Origin: Diplolepis rosae
Lineage: Eukaryota > Arthropoda > Insecta > Hymenoptera > Diplolepididae
Assembly: GCA_030998225.1 (NCBI GenBank)
Contig: JAPYXD010000727.1
Location: 1,984,001 to 2,048,000 of the forward strand
Length of the DNA: 64,000 bases
Direction: 5' to 3'
This document shows positions 1 through 10,172 of the stretch, piece after piece (position 1 is the first letter of the stretch; every line of letters starts with the position of its first letter). Both the position numbers and the translations under genes were made by a program. The notes under the pieces were generated by a model. It made no database searches, had not been told where the DNA came from, and saw nothing but the letters and a program-made list of their open reading frames with translations.

Positions 1-782
1 GTTATTTTTTGAATGTTATGTTATATTTTTGAAAATTTGAATAAATAAAAATAGCGTTTACTAGAATCTCAAAAGCAAGTATTCAAAAGATAAATATAAA
101 ATAGTCAAAATGCAGGCGAATGTAATTTATCGATAATCGATGACTACGTATGAAGCAGAATTAGTAAAACGTGCTCATTTAACGAGTGACGAAATTAACC
201 TGCAATTAGCGTAACATGCTCGAGTTTTAGTATGTACATATATACCTAGAGTCGCTTCCCTAAATCGAAGGGGCCGGACTTTTTAAGTCCGGAGCAAATT
301 TAAATTTCAAAATTTCAATCTGGCTTGCAAATTCTTCGCTCCACCTTCTCCCTCGTCCCTCTCTCACTATAGCCGCTACTTCACGACAGCACCGGTCCGT
401 TCTTCTCTGCATGCTTGCAGATTGCGCCGTACTCAACATCAAAAGTCTTTTACGTCCTACGATTTTTCCCGCTTTCGTCTCAGAATTGAAAATTTCACAA
501 TTTCTAGAGAAAAGGGCATACGTCAGGGCTTAGCATGTTTTCTCATTAAACAAATTTTAATAAATTTTTATATGATCAGGCAGAATCTGCTCTAAAGTAG
601 TAAAAAGGCCGATAAAATGAGTTGCAAACGCTAAAATGAGGTTTGATATTAAATTTTTAGTCTATAGGTATATTCCAAGCTAAATCAAAAATCTTTTCGA
701 AACTTGTGAATAAGTGAGCGAATAAATTTTTCAAATTATATAACATTAATTCGAACTATTTGAACTTTATTATTTTTTATGT
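1..782. other. AT-rich non-coding stretch
   Basis: I see no gene here. The short open frame on the minus strand at 260-442 has no recognisable domain. One perfect small hairpin is listed separately. Confidence 0.6.
274..292. repeat. Perfect short inverted repeat (8-bp stem)
   Basis: CCGGACTT and AAGTCCGG are separated by three T residues. The stem is GC-rich in an AT-rich setting. No function can be assigned. It could be the relic of a transposon end. Confidence 0.6.
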
Positions 783-1821
783 ACTGAGAAAACAGCTTCT
801 TTTATATACGGCCAAAGAACAAATTTCTTTAAATTAAGGAAAGTTTTGTTAATTAAAAAAAAAATGTTTTTTGATCCAAGGACATACAGTACCGGTCAGA
901 ATTGTCCGGCCACCTGTTTTTCGATAATTACTTAAATTATCCTAATTTGAATTATATAAGTGAACAAATTTGTTCTCTTGATTAAATTTAAAGCTATCAA
1001 AATTCTTTATAAAATGAACCCAGCATGAATTCGTTTTGTTGAATTTTGAAGAAGTTATTGCAGAAAGTCATGATTTCAATGCTTTCTTAAATTTTAAATA
1101 ACTTTCAAAGTCATCAACATTGTTTAATGTTCTTGGGCTCATTTTATAGTTAAGATTCTACAGAATCGCAATAAATTATCATTATAAACCTATAAATTTT
1201 TTCTTGCATAATGCAAGGAGTTAAAATTGTAACAAAAAAGTAGGGAAATTTCGAAAACATTTCATCTGTAGGTAAATCATAATAAAGATCATATGAATAT
1301 ATATTTTAAGGGGATTCGATACAAAATTCATGATTATATGTTTTATATATCTTATAAAAATGTTTTTCTAAGCAAAAGCAATATTGGAATTTTTCCAACT
1401 TTTTTATTTGAACGTTAACCTCGTGCAATATGTAAGAGAAAAATTACACATCAATTCCAAGAATTTTGATCGATTTTTTAGAAATTTAGCTTTAAAATTA
1501 GTCCAAGACCATTAAAAAATGTTGATTACTTTGAAAGTTATTTAAAATTTAAGAAAGCATTGAAATCTTGATTATTTCTGCAATAACTTCTTCAACATTT
1601 AACAAAACGAATTCATGCTGGGCTCATTTTATAAAGATTTTTGATAGCTTTAAATCTAATTAAGAGAACAAATTTTAGAACAAATAGGATAATTTAAGCA
1701 ATTATCGAAAAACAGGTGGCCGGACAATTCTGACCGGTACTGTAGATTTGTTTACATTAAAGAAAATTTTTTTTTTTAATCAACAAAACTTTCTTTAATT
1801 CAAAGAAATTGTTTCCTGAGT
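783..1821. mobile_element. Old TIR element hosting a nested Tc1-like element
   Basis: The left end reads ACTGAGAAAACA (783-794), then, after about 25 unmatched bases, CAAATTTCTTTAAATTAA and a GAAAGTTTTGTT block (819-850). The reverse complement of 1777-1821 reads CACTCAGGAAACAATTTC and continues through the same GAAAGTTTTGTT block. The two ends are therefore diverged inverted copies enclosing the element at 887-1742. The unmatched bases in the left arm look like a small insertion. The terminal ACTGAGAAAAC is shared with the element at 18647-19256. No coding capacity is visible. The class is uncertain, and no target-site duplication could be defined. Confidence 0.5.
887..1742. mobile_element. 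Tc1-like long-TIR (fold-back) element, non-autonomous
   Basis: The ends read CAGTACCGGTCAGAATTG and its inverse, and both are flanked by TA (885-886 and 1743-1744). A TA target duplication with a CAGT terminus is typical of Tc1/mariner elements. The arms are unusually long, roughly 250 bp each (887 to about 1146, and about 1498 to 1742). They match closely, for example the CCAGCATGAATTCG block at 1020-1033 and its inverse near 1609-1622. The middle (about 1150-1495) is AT-rich and contains no transposase, so the element would need transposase supplied in trans. It sits inside the older element at 783-1821. Confidence 0.8.
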
Positions 1822-2001
1822 GTGACTGTTAAAAAAATCAAAAACTATTTTGATTTGAGAAAAAAAAAGTTTTTGGTACACCCTATTGTTGGTGTTATAT
1901 ACTTTTCGTCTCTTTTAGGAGTTTTACCCCTGTTTGTCGAAAACACAGCGGGCGGTCGGGGTTGTTGTTGAAGGGAATCGAAGTAGCACGCGGCAGGGTT
2001 A

Positions 2002-2018
2002 TGTGTGTGTGTGTGTGT
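2002..2018. repeat. (TG)n microsatellite
   Basis: An uninterrupted TG dinucleotide run of about eight units. Confidence 0.9.
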
Positions 2019-2201
2019 CTATAGGGTGGAAGGGGGAGTCTGGGTCAGAGGGACCGGACCTTGCTAGGTAATTACTTTACGAGCATCAGAGGTCTCAGCC
2101 AACAAACTAGAGGAAAAGCGAGAGCAGAAACTTTTAATTTTTCGTCAAAAAACTTTAGCTTCTCATTATGCCTTTCTGGTCTCCAAGTGCATCCTTTAGG
2201 A

Positions 2202-2228
2202 GCGGCGCGGCACGGCGCGGCGCGGCGG
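2202..2228. repeat. GCGGC short tandem repeat
   Basis: Imperfect reiteration of GCGGC/GGCGC units, the most GC-rich point in the first 10 kb. Confidence 0.8.
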
Positions 2229-2420
2229 AAGCTTCGTGAGTAGTGACGCGAAGAGAAATTAAAATTCATGCGACGCTCCTTTTCTCGACCCCGCATCCCA
2301 CGGGACTGGGGCTTGTCCTGGAGGATAGCATCGCGCGACAGGACAGCGTTGGTTCTACGGTCGAGGTATGGAGACAGGGAGTAACCGAATTTGCAAATCA
2401 AATTTGGCGCGTAGTCTAAA

Positions 2421-5018
2421 GGGGAAATTCCGTACCACGCACCTTCGTGCCAATTATCGTTTCTAAACCACTGTTACTTGTAACCGGAGTTGGCAGTTTC
2501 CTAAACCGACGACCTTGGTCGCTCTATTCAGCCTTTAGTGCTACCCTTAAGCTGTCTCTATTGTTCAATAATGATTGTTCCTTATTGTACATTCTTGGAT
2601 ATTCTAAAGTAATTAAATTTGTCAATTTTACTAATATTATAGGCATCAGTAGATAACTTACAATTGAATAGATTCAAAAGATATGTATCAACATATTTTC
2701 TGCCCAAAAAGTTCCTTAACAATTGTTATTTCATTCAAAAACGTGAAATCGATATCTTTAATCGGAAGAGGTTTTAGATCAGAGTCGGTGAAGATAACTG
2801 CAAAAACGTTACTGCCTGTTTCATTCTATCCAAGGGAATTTGATTCCCTAACTCCGGCCATTTAATTTCATAGTCTCTGTGAGATTCTAGATTTTACAAT
2901 TTTAGAAGTTGAACGTGATTTTAATACGCAAATTCGCCATAACGTAGATAACGGTAACAAAAAAATTTGAGAAGATCAGAAATGTGTATTCTAGCTAGAG
3001 TTAAGTTCAAATCGAAATGACAAAACTTTTTTAGACAGGAAAGTGTCTTCTATTATTGAATTCACTCACCTAGAACTAAGCAACACATCTTTTTTGAGAA
3101 AACTTTTTCAAAACTATAACTTCTACATCTAGTCGTGAACTTTTGGGGTTACTGTTACTTTTGTATTATGCATTGAGTTCTTTACTTGTTTCAGCATGAG
3201 AAAACTTTTAGATTGACCCACAAAGATTTTTACTATAGCTGATGATGGCACCTTTCTATTTCTTATTTAATATTTAATTTGAATAATAGAAACCTTTATT
3301 AACAATTTTCTGTCTTTCGGCAGAAGAATCATTTACTGGATAAAAAACTCTGATTATAATAATTATTTGCATTAAAAAAGTCAAGTACATAATTAGGTTT
3401 TTATTGTAGAATTGCAATAAATAAACTCCTCATAGGAAATGTGTGTGTCAACTTGTTTTATAAGACGCAATCAAAATGCAAACTAACAAAACGAAATATC
3501 AAGGAATAAATCTAATATGTAAATCATGAATTTTTCTAAAAACGTAATCCCACAAGAAATTTCATTTCAAATTTTCAAACTTGTGAGCAATTTTCATTCG
3601 TGAATTTCTAATAATTCGTATAAAAGTATCTGGGTTAATACTCATGAAATTTTTGCTTTCTAAATAAGGAATGCTTTATCCCAATGTTGTGGGCGCATAA
3701 CGTATCGAACTCTGCTTCGGAGGTCCAGTTTTTGGCCCAACTATTTGTCCCCGTGGGCATTACCGAGGAATTTGCATTTGAGTAGTAATTTCTGTGAATG
3801 GTCTCTGTGAAATCTACGTCTTGAATATCTAAATAAAATATATGCACGTTTGCAAGTGAGTAAATTTATGTATAATGAATATAGGCGTATTTATAAAAAA
3901 TCATATGCTAGCTCAAATCATGATTTTTAAAAATACTCAAATTTCTAATTTTGATGTTAAACTTTCAAAGACACAAGTAACAGTTTTTATTGGAGAAAAC
4001 ACAAACTCTAAGTCAGTCAACTTTCAATTTTTTGAAATATTGTTCAATTCTTGCAATAGCGTTATATAAATTTTGCTCAGCATTTTTCATGATCCATTTT
4101 TTCGGCTTACAGCGCGGTTGTTTCAGACAACTAGACCATTGTGAAAATAAAGCTTTCTTTATACATTTTAAAATACCATGTAACAATATGAACAATACAT
4201 TCTTCTAATTCACATTTAGAAAATTCGATTTAGTCTATTTACTTTGTGCATATTTTTTAAAAATTGTCAGCACACATATATGGACAAACAACGAAATTTG
4301 AACATTTATCACTCGCATCAAATTTAATATTCACATTTTTCCATAGCGCATGGCTCGAAGCAGTCGTTCGAATGCACCAATAGAAGGCCTCGAAAAAATG
4401 ATTAGGTTTCAGTGATATAGGTACACTCGTTATGCAAATATATACCACCATCACTCAGTATCATATCTCAACTATATACCACGAAAACGAACGTCAATGC
4501 GTTTGTTTTGTAATCGAAGTTCGCAAATAGAGCTTCATGGACGAAGAGATGGGTGCACACTGAATACTTCTATCGATATTAATATCAGTGAGTTAGGCGA
4601 ACCGTGTTGAACAATTTCAAATTTTACGTATTTTCTTGTTTACCGAACGATATCAAATATCCCGTTCGCGCGAACTCTTTTGGTCTGATCGACGATTTCC
4701 CTATTTTCCGTCCAATGCACTAGATAGCGCGAATTAAAGAGTCAAAAAGCAATCATTAGTTTCACAGCACCGTTTTCAAACTTCAATCTGTTATATTACT
4801 GCTATACTACTTTTTCGAATGTCAAATTTCAAATCAAATATACCTAACTGAAATTTTGTTTTTGTTATTTTGTTAACGAAACTTTTCGAGCATTATGAAA
4901 TATTTTTTAATTACAATTACATTTACATAACTTCAAAATATGTATAGTCGTTCTCTTTTAGTCCGTTGCACAATAAATTACATACATTTTAATATTTCGA
5001 ATCTATATCGAATATTTC
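2421..5018. other. Non-coding stretch, no feature recognised
   Basis: AT-rich sequence with only short, unremarkable open frames (the longest are about 70-80 codons). No transposon ends, RNA genes or exon-like blocks were recognised. Confidence 0.5.
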
Positions 5019-6303
5019 GGATCTATAACTTAATTCGGGCGGTTTGCAAATCGCAAAATATATTTGCAAATAGATGGCGTAACTTGATTAGTATTCCATC
5101 GTTCCAATATTCCGAACATGCGTTGGAAAGCTACTGTCATTGTGCATCTTTTTCAGTATATGTCACTCATTTCAAGCGTAAACAACAATAATTTTTTTTC
5201 ACTCAAATATGTCGAACTTTGTGCCTGAAAAAGTGTTTTTGCGGGGAGTTCTTCTTCATTACTTTAATATGAAGAAAACTGCTGCCGAAAGTCATCGTAT
5301 TTTGGTGGAAGTTTATGGTGAACATGCTCTAGCTGAGCGAACGTGCCAAAAGTGGTTTGCACGATTTAAAAGTGGTGGTTTTGGCTTGGAAGACGAAGAA
5401 CGTCCTGGGAAGCCAAAAAAGTTTGAAGATGAAGAACTGGAAGCATTACTCGATGAAGATTGTTGCCAAACACAAGAAGAGCTCGCAGAATCTTTAGGAG
5501 TCACTCGAGCAGCCATTTCAAAACGTTTAAAAGCAGCCGGATACATTCAAAAGCAAGGAAATTGGGTTCCACATGAACTCAAGCCGAGAGACGTTGAAAG
5601 GCGGTTTTGCATGTCCAAAATGCTGCTGGAACGCCACAAAAAGAAGTCATTTTTGCATCGGATTGTTACTGGTGATGAAAAATGGATCGATTACGACAAC
5701 CCCAAGCGCAAAAAATGATATGTGAAACCCGGCCAACCAGCCAAATCAACGGCAAAGCCGAATATCCATGGCGCGAAGGTAATGCTCTATATTTGGTGGG
5801 ATCAGAAGCGTGTGCTGCATTATGAGCTGCTAAAACCGGGTGATACTATCAATGGAGAACGCTACCGAACACAATTAATCCGTTTGAAGAGAGCAATAGC
5901 CGAAAAACGCCCGGAATATGCGGCGAGACACGAGGCAATAATTTTCCATCATGACAACGCTCGGCCCCATGTTGCTATTTGGAAAACAGTAGATGGGAAG
6001 TTTTACCCCACCCGCCTTATAGCCCAGACCTTGCCCCTTCTGACTACCATTTGTTCCGGTCGATGCAGAACGCCCTCACTGGAATACGGTTCACATCAGA
6101 ACAGGGTATAAAAAATTGGCTTGATTCATTCTTGGCCGCCAAGCCGTCGCAGTTCTTTTGGGATGGAATCCACAAATTGCCAGAAAGATGGGAAAAAGTC
6201 ATAGCTTCAGATGGGCAATACTTTGAATAATACTATTGTACATGTTTTTCTTAAATAAACGTTGAAATTTAAAAAAAAACCGCACGAATTAAGTTATAGA
6301 TCC
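5019..6303 (+). mobile_element. Mariner element, nearly full length, inactive
   Basis: Inverted ends flank a mariner transposase relic. The left end (5019-5045) and right end (6277-6303) match at 26 of 27 positions around the core TAACTTAATTCG and GCGGTTT. The total length of 1,285 bp is normal for mariner. A TA duplication can be placed directly outside TAACTTAATTCG. If so, the flanks GGATC and GATCC show that the empty site was the palindrome GGATCTAGATCC. Alternatively the TIRs are simply a few bases longer. A polyadenylation-like AATAAA lies just after the reading frame, near 6253. Confidence 0.9.
5209..6230 (+). pseudogene. Mariner transposase, broken by stop codon and frameshift
   Basis: This is a relic of a DD34D mariner transposase, a cut-and-paste enzyme that binds the TIRs through N-terminal helix-turn-helix domains and cuts DNA with an Asp triad. 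The start is the ATG of MSNFVPEK. Residues 1 to about 110 carry the helix-turn-helix region (KKTAAESHRILVEVYGE, then WFARFKSG and ERPGKPKK). The first catalytic Asp is in TGDEKW (codon 156, at 5674-5676), the second in HHDNARPH (5953-5955), and the third in [12 protein letters not shown] (6042-6044). An in-frame TGA at 5716-5718 lies just before YVKPGQPA, where the family usually has Ser. Only 86 nt separate the second and third Asp, against 102 in an intact DD34D enzyme. The 16-nt loss shifts the frame, and the C-terminus ([13 protein letters not shown]) continues in another frame. The enzyme cannot be functional. Confidence 0.93.
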
Positions 6304-6330
6304 AATAATAACAATAACATTTCAAAATAT

Positions 6331-6701
6331 TTAAGGCCATGTGACCAAGTAATCAATTTTTTTTCGCCCATATAACTTTTTTTGTAATGAAAATACCATT
6401 CTAAAATTTTGGGAAATGGCGGAGAGAATTATAAATTACGTTTATCCGCTTCATTTGGGTAAAAATTACAAAAAAAATATTTTTCCAATGAAATTAAATA
6501 TCTGTCATGGTAATGCAAATTGCTTGATTGATTATTTCATAATAAACTTTTATTGTTCCCCTAAATGTGCGCTTTCACTTCCACTTTCAATTCTACTTTA
6601 TTAACGTTTTCACAAATTTTTCTGCTTTCTTTTAACTTTTAATTTTAAATGTGGACAAAAAAAATATCTATCTGAGGACTGACTTGGTTACATGGCCTTA
6701 A
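6331..6701. mobile_element. TTAA-flanked MITE (family copy A)
   Basis: TTAA at 6331-6334 and 6698-6701 bounds a 363-bp element. The left end is TTAAGGCCATGTGACCAAGT, and the right end is its inverse with small changes. The body is closely similar along its length to the element at 49832-50574 but lacks that copy's central insertion. A TTAA target is characteristic of piggyBac-type elements, but no transposase is present, so the class is inferred. Both termini lack a block of about 14 bp that the 49.8-kb copy has in both of its termini. Confidence 0.8.
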
Positions 6702-8159
6702 AGGGCACACATGAGTATAAAAAATATATTGATGAAACCAACAGCATTTCAGAAAAAAAAAAGTTTTAACCAAAATTTTTGTGGCGTGAAGAGCGGCGAG
6801 GATCCTTTTACGAGAAATTTTACAGCTGACTCGTCAAGCTATGTCCGTCTCCTTAATAATAGATTTTGAACATTCTGTGCTATGGCCCCGTTGGATCAGG
6901 ATTCAGTGATACGACCGCAGCAAATATGCGAAAGCACCCTCCGCATAAGACTAAGTTGTTTGGTGAAAAAATATGGAAAGGTGGTAGAAAAGAGAGCCCT
7001 CCTTGGAGAGTGTGTAGATCATAAATGTGCGAATTGTGGCGTGCATCTGCGGGTGTGTGGTGCTAGATAAACCGCTGAGTCAAGCTGTTTGACTTGCACA
7101 TCTCTAGCTACAGAGCAGCGCCTTCCTCCGTCGCCGATGTAGACCATAAACGAGCGCTTTAAAGCTTCCTTGAAATTGGACTGTGGGGAATGAAAGCTTC
7201 CTTGGTACCGCTTCGTCCGCTTTACTTAAATCGCCATCGTTGTGAGCTGAACCACATTCCCTTTGCTATCCTAATTAATTTTCATCACATTGAAATATAC
7301 ATTCAGACAACTATCAACACATCCAACTTCATCATGCCTCATTTATAATTATATTCGTACGTTTCTTTATTCTCGAAGAGTATTTCATATTCCGAAATTA
7401 CGAGCGTTTGCAACCATTCCAAGTCAGTAAAAGCATGCAGAAAACTTGAAAAATTTAATTACACAGACGCCTGGAAAGATTGACTTCTGGAAAAAGTTGT
7501 GCGCAAAAATTATGCTTGGAGAGTAAAATGAAAAACCAAGTTTCTGAGAAACTTATTTAAACTTTCCGCAAACACGTAATGGTTAATGCAAATTTTTATA
7601 AACGTATTATTTCACCTCCATGGTACGATTTTCAAGTAAAATGTTAGACCCGCCAGAAGGAGCGTCATAAACAGGGCTGAACCCTCTCAAGAACGGCAAG
7701 GGACAAGAAAATGCTATTATTCGCGCGTGAATACAACTCTCGGATTAGAAAAGTACCCACCCCCTGCGTTGTCCTTCAGCTGCAACCACAACACTCGTAA
7801 AGTGGATACAGCCCGCATGCTGCGAATCCCGTGCCAGCTATTTCAGCGAAACCTACCCTTTACGAAAACGGTAAGCCTTTCCGTTATCATTATGTTCTTC
7901 GTTCCTCGCTGACAACGATCTTATACAGTTTTTATGCATCTTCATTTTTTCACTCCTGAATATCGATACAGATTTACTCAATTCTAGAATTCATTATGAT
8001 TCAATTTAAGCTAGATTTCTGCTTCGACTTCTGTAACATCTCACATTCACACTTGTTTTTTCCCTATTTAGGGTAAAAATCTAAAATACTGTTCAAAGCT
8101 CTGCTTAGAATCTAACTCGTAATATATATGTCTCGAAACCAAATTGGAACCCGTATCAA
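6702..8159. other. Non-coding stretch, moderate GC in places
   Basis: No gene recognised. The segments near 6780-7250 and 7640-7910 are somewhat GC-richer and unique within the window. Open frames of about 60 codons there have no domain. Confidence 0.45.
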
Positions 8160-8432
8160 TTTTAAGAATTTGAAACCGTTCGAACTCTTAAAATACAATA
8201 AAAACGTCGGCGTGTTATTATTTATTATTGTGGGTTTGTGGATTTATTGTTGTGGGTAGTAAAGACAAAAAAGAAAAAGAATGGAGGGGGTTTACAAACT
8301 TGCCTTCTTTTTTCTTTCCGCCTCTTTTGTTGGTTTCTCATAATCGTTGATCCTAAGAAATTTTTTTGGTCCAAATTTGGTCGTTTTTTGTATTTTAAAA
8401 GTTTGAACGGTTTCGAATTCTTACTATTTTTA
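8160..8432. repeat. Fold-back repeat with roughly 50-bp arms
   Basis: The block near 8160-8208 (containing GAAACCGTTCGAACTCTTAA) is repeated inverted near 8380-8432 (with GTTTGAACGGTTTCGAATTC). The intervening 170 bp includes purine- and pyrimidine-rich runs. It is probably a degraded MITE. No target duplication was found. Confidence 0.6.
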
Positions 8433-8469
8433 ATTATATATGTCTCAATGGACAATGCCATCAATTAGG

Positions 8470-8822
8470 ATTTTTCACTGAGGAATCAGTGAACACGCCA
8501 CGTGAACATAACTTTTGAATTCGCGAATTCAAAACTTTCATCTACACTTTACTGATTTATCGTCCCTTAAAAATAATAATAGTTATGTAATTTCGTTTTA
8601 GTGTTGTTTAGCCTAAAATAAACGAGTTCATCAATCGTTAAAATATATTGCAGGTTTTATTACTCCTACCTGAAGCTTTCACTGATTCAATAAGTGAGTT
8701 CAATCTATTTCATTGATTCATCAGTCGAATTTCACTGATTCTCAGTGAAAGACTTATAGCTTCTCCCATCAGTGAATAGTCACTGCAAATCAGTGGCCGT
8801 TCACTGATTCTGATTTAGAGAG
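8470..8822. mobile_element. MITE with ATCAGT/ACTGAT motif array
   Basis: At least eight ATCAGT or ACTGAT cores occur here, concentrated at the two ends. The right end (TTCACTGATTCTGATTTAGA) is an inverted relative of the left block at 8484 (GAATCAGTGAAC). The right terminus also matches the ends of the element at 14959-15183 (AAATTTAGAGAG). The left terminus is degraded. Iterated subterminal motifs of this kind usually serve as transposase-binding sites. Confidence 0.6.
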
Positions 8823-9946
8823 CGTTGAATAATGACGAAGCATCTTAATTTCATTTTCAACGAATTGACTATGTAACTTTGCACATTGTAAATTTTTTTA
8901 TTCTTAACTTTTCACGTGACTTCTCCGCTTTAACCTAATATTTTTAATGTGAAATTCATCAGCTCTCATGTATACATTTATACCTTACACACATAAAACG
9001 CACAAGTAACGTACATACTTCTACAGTTATATTAAAAAAACTGTTTGATGTCGTTGAATTACACTTTATACGCTTCAAAGATTAAAATATTTTTTCATAA
9101 AGTGACCATTTGACAAACTCAAATCAAAATCGAATCGTTAAAAACTTTTTAACATAGATAAATGATAGAAAATGGGTTGGATGTGGTTAAGTGGAGATTC
9201 GTAAATGTGCAGATAACAGAAAATACATCTTGAAAAGTTTTAAGTGCTCGAGTGCACTTCTTGGATTTAAAGGTTTGTTCACTCGTTAAGAGCTAACTGC
9301 CACTTGCGATATGATAGCCAGAGGGGGTCAATCAGTTAAAAGTGTCTCTGTGCCGACAAATATTCGATTTTTCCAATCTTTCGCAGTGATTCTTCGAGGC
9401 GTTCAAGCTCTGAGGATTATAGAGATGGATTTGAAAGAGAAGGAACTTAAGGATGGCAGAGTTACTTTCAAGAATCGATCAGGACTTTCAATAGTTAATT
9501 AAATTCTAAGTTATTAAATCCGTAAAAATTGGTACTATCACTAGCGTCAGTCCTTCGAGGGACTTTCCTCAGTCCTTCGGCTATCTCCAACTTTCTCAAT
9601 GCTCATACGTCTTTGATTCGTTACGTCGTTAGAGTCGTCTGCACTCGTATTTTTCTTGTGACTCTCCTTATCGATCCCGTGGGTCTTTTACCCTTACTTT
9701 GGCGAACGAGAGGTTCAAGTAGAAATGTCTCAGATCTAGTTTGTGATTCACAACCTGGGAGATCATTCGTCTACATGATACTTGATGGATGCTGCATGCA
9801 CACGTTGACATAGCGGGACTTTACGACCTTCCTCCGTTTTCCCCAGATGGATCGCTAGTAAAATTCTTTCCTCCGGTCCTTGCTTTACAAATTTTACAAG
9901 ATTTGTGACTTTTTTTTTTTCAAGTCTTGTAAGATATTCTTTTAAG
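8823..9946. other. Non-coding stretch
   Basis: Nothing certain. 9300-9850 is a GC-richer unique island with a 94-codon open frame (9529-9813) that resembles no family I know. Confidence 0.45.
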
Positions 9947-10172
9947 CCTCTGGATAGTGTAAGGCCATATAGAATTATTTGACTATTCTCGGACGGACCA
10001 TAACCTTGACAAATTTTTAGAATTCCAATTTCCGAAACATTTTATTCTTATAGAAAATTTGAAAGCGCAACCTTTTTCCTGTATGAGAAAAGTTGTATTT
10101 GATGTTATTGTAGAAAAAAATGCGATGGAAAATTGTCTGAATAATTTTATACACCCATACACTATCCAGAGG
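9947..10172. mobile_element. Small MITE with CCTCTGG termini
   Basis: The left end CCTCTGGATAGTGTA is repeated inverted at the right end. The similarity continues inward through an AATTATTTGAC block (right-end version AATTATTCAGAC). The length is about 226 bp. It is flanked by TTAAG on the left and GTTA on the right, so an original TTAA duplication is possible but not exact. Confidence 0.65.

Larger units (their letters stand above)
1822..2420. other. GC-rich patch with simple repeats
   Basis: This stretch is clearly richer in G+C and CpG than its surroundings. It carries a TG run and GCGGC repeats. Overlapping open frames occur on both strands (2061-2243 plus, 2072-2401 minus). They reflect base composition, and neither shows a domain or a splice context I trust. 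It could be a regulatory or first-exon region, but nothing proves that. Confidence 0.4.

Noticed and set aside
2072..2401. 109-codon minus-strand frame in the GC-rich patch
   Set aside because: It overlaps simple GCGGC repeats and a plus-strand frame, and the predicted protein is low in complexity.
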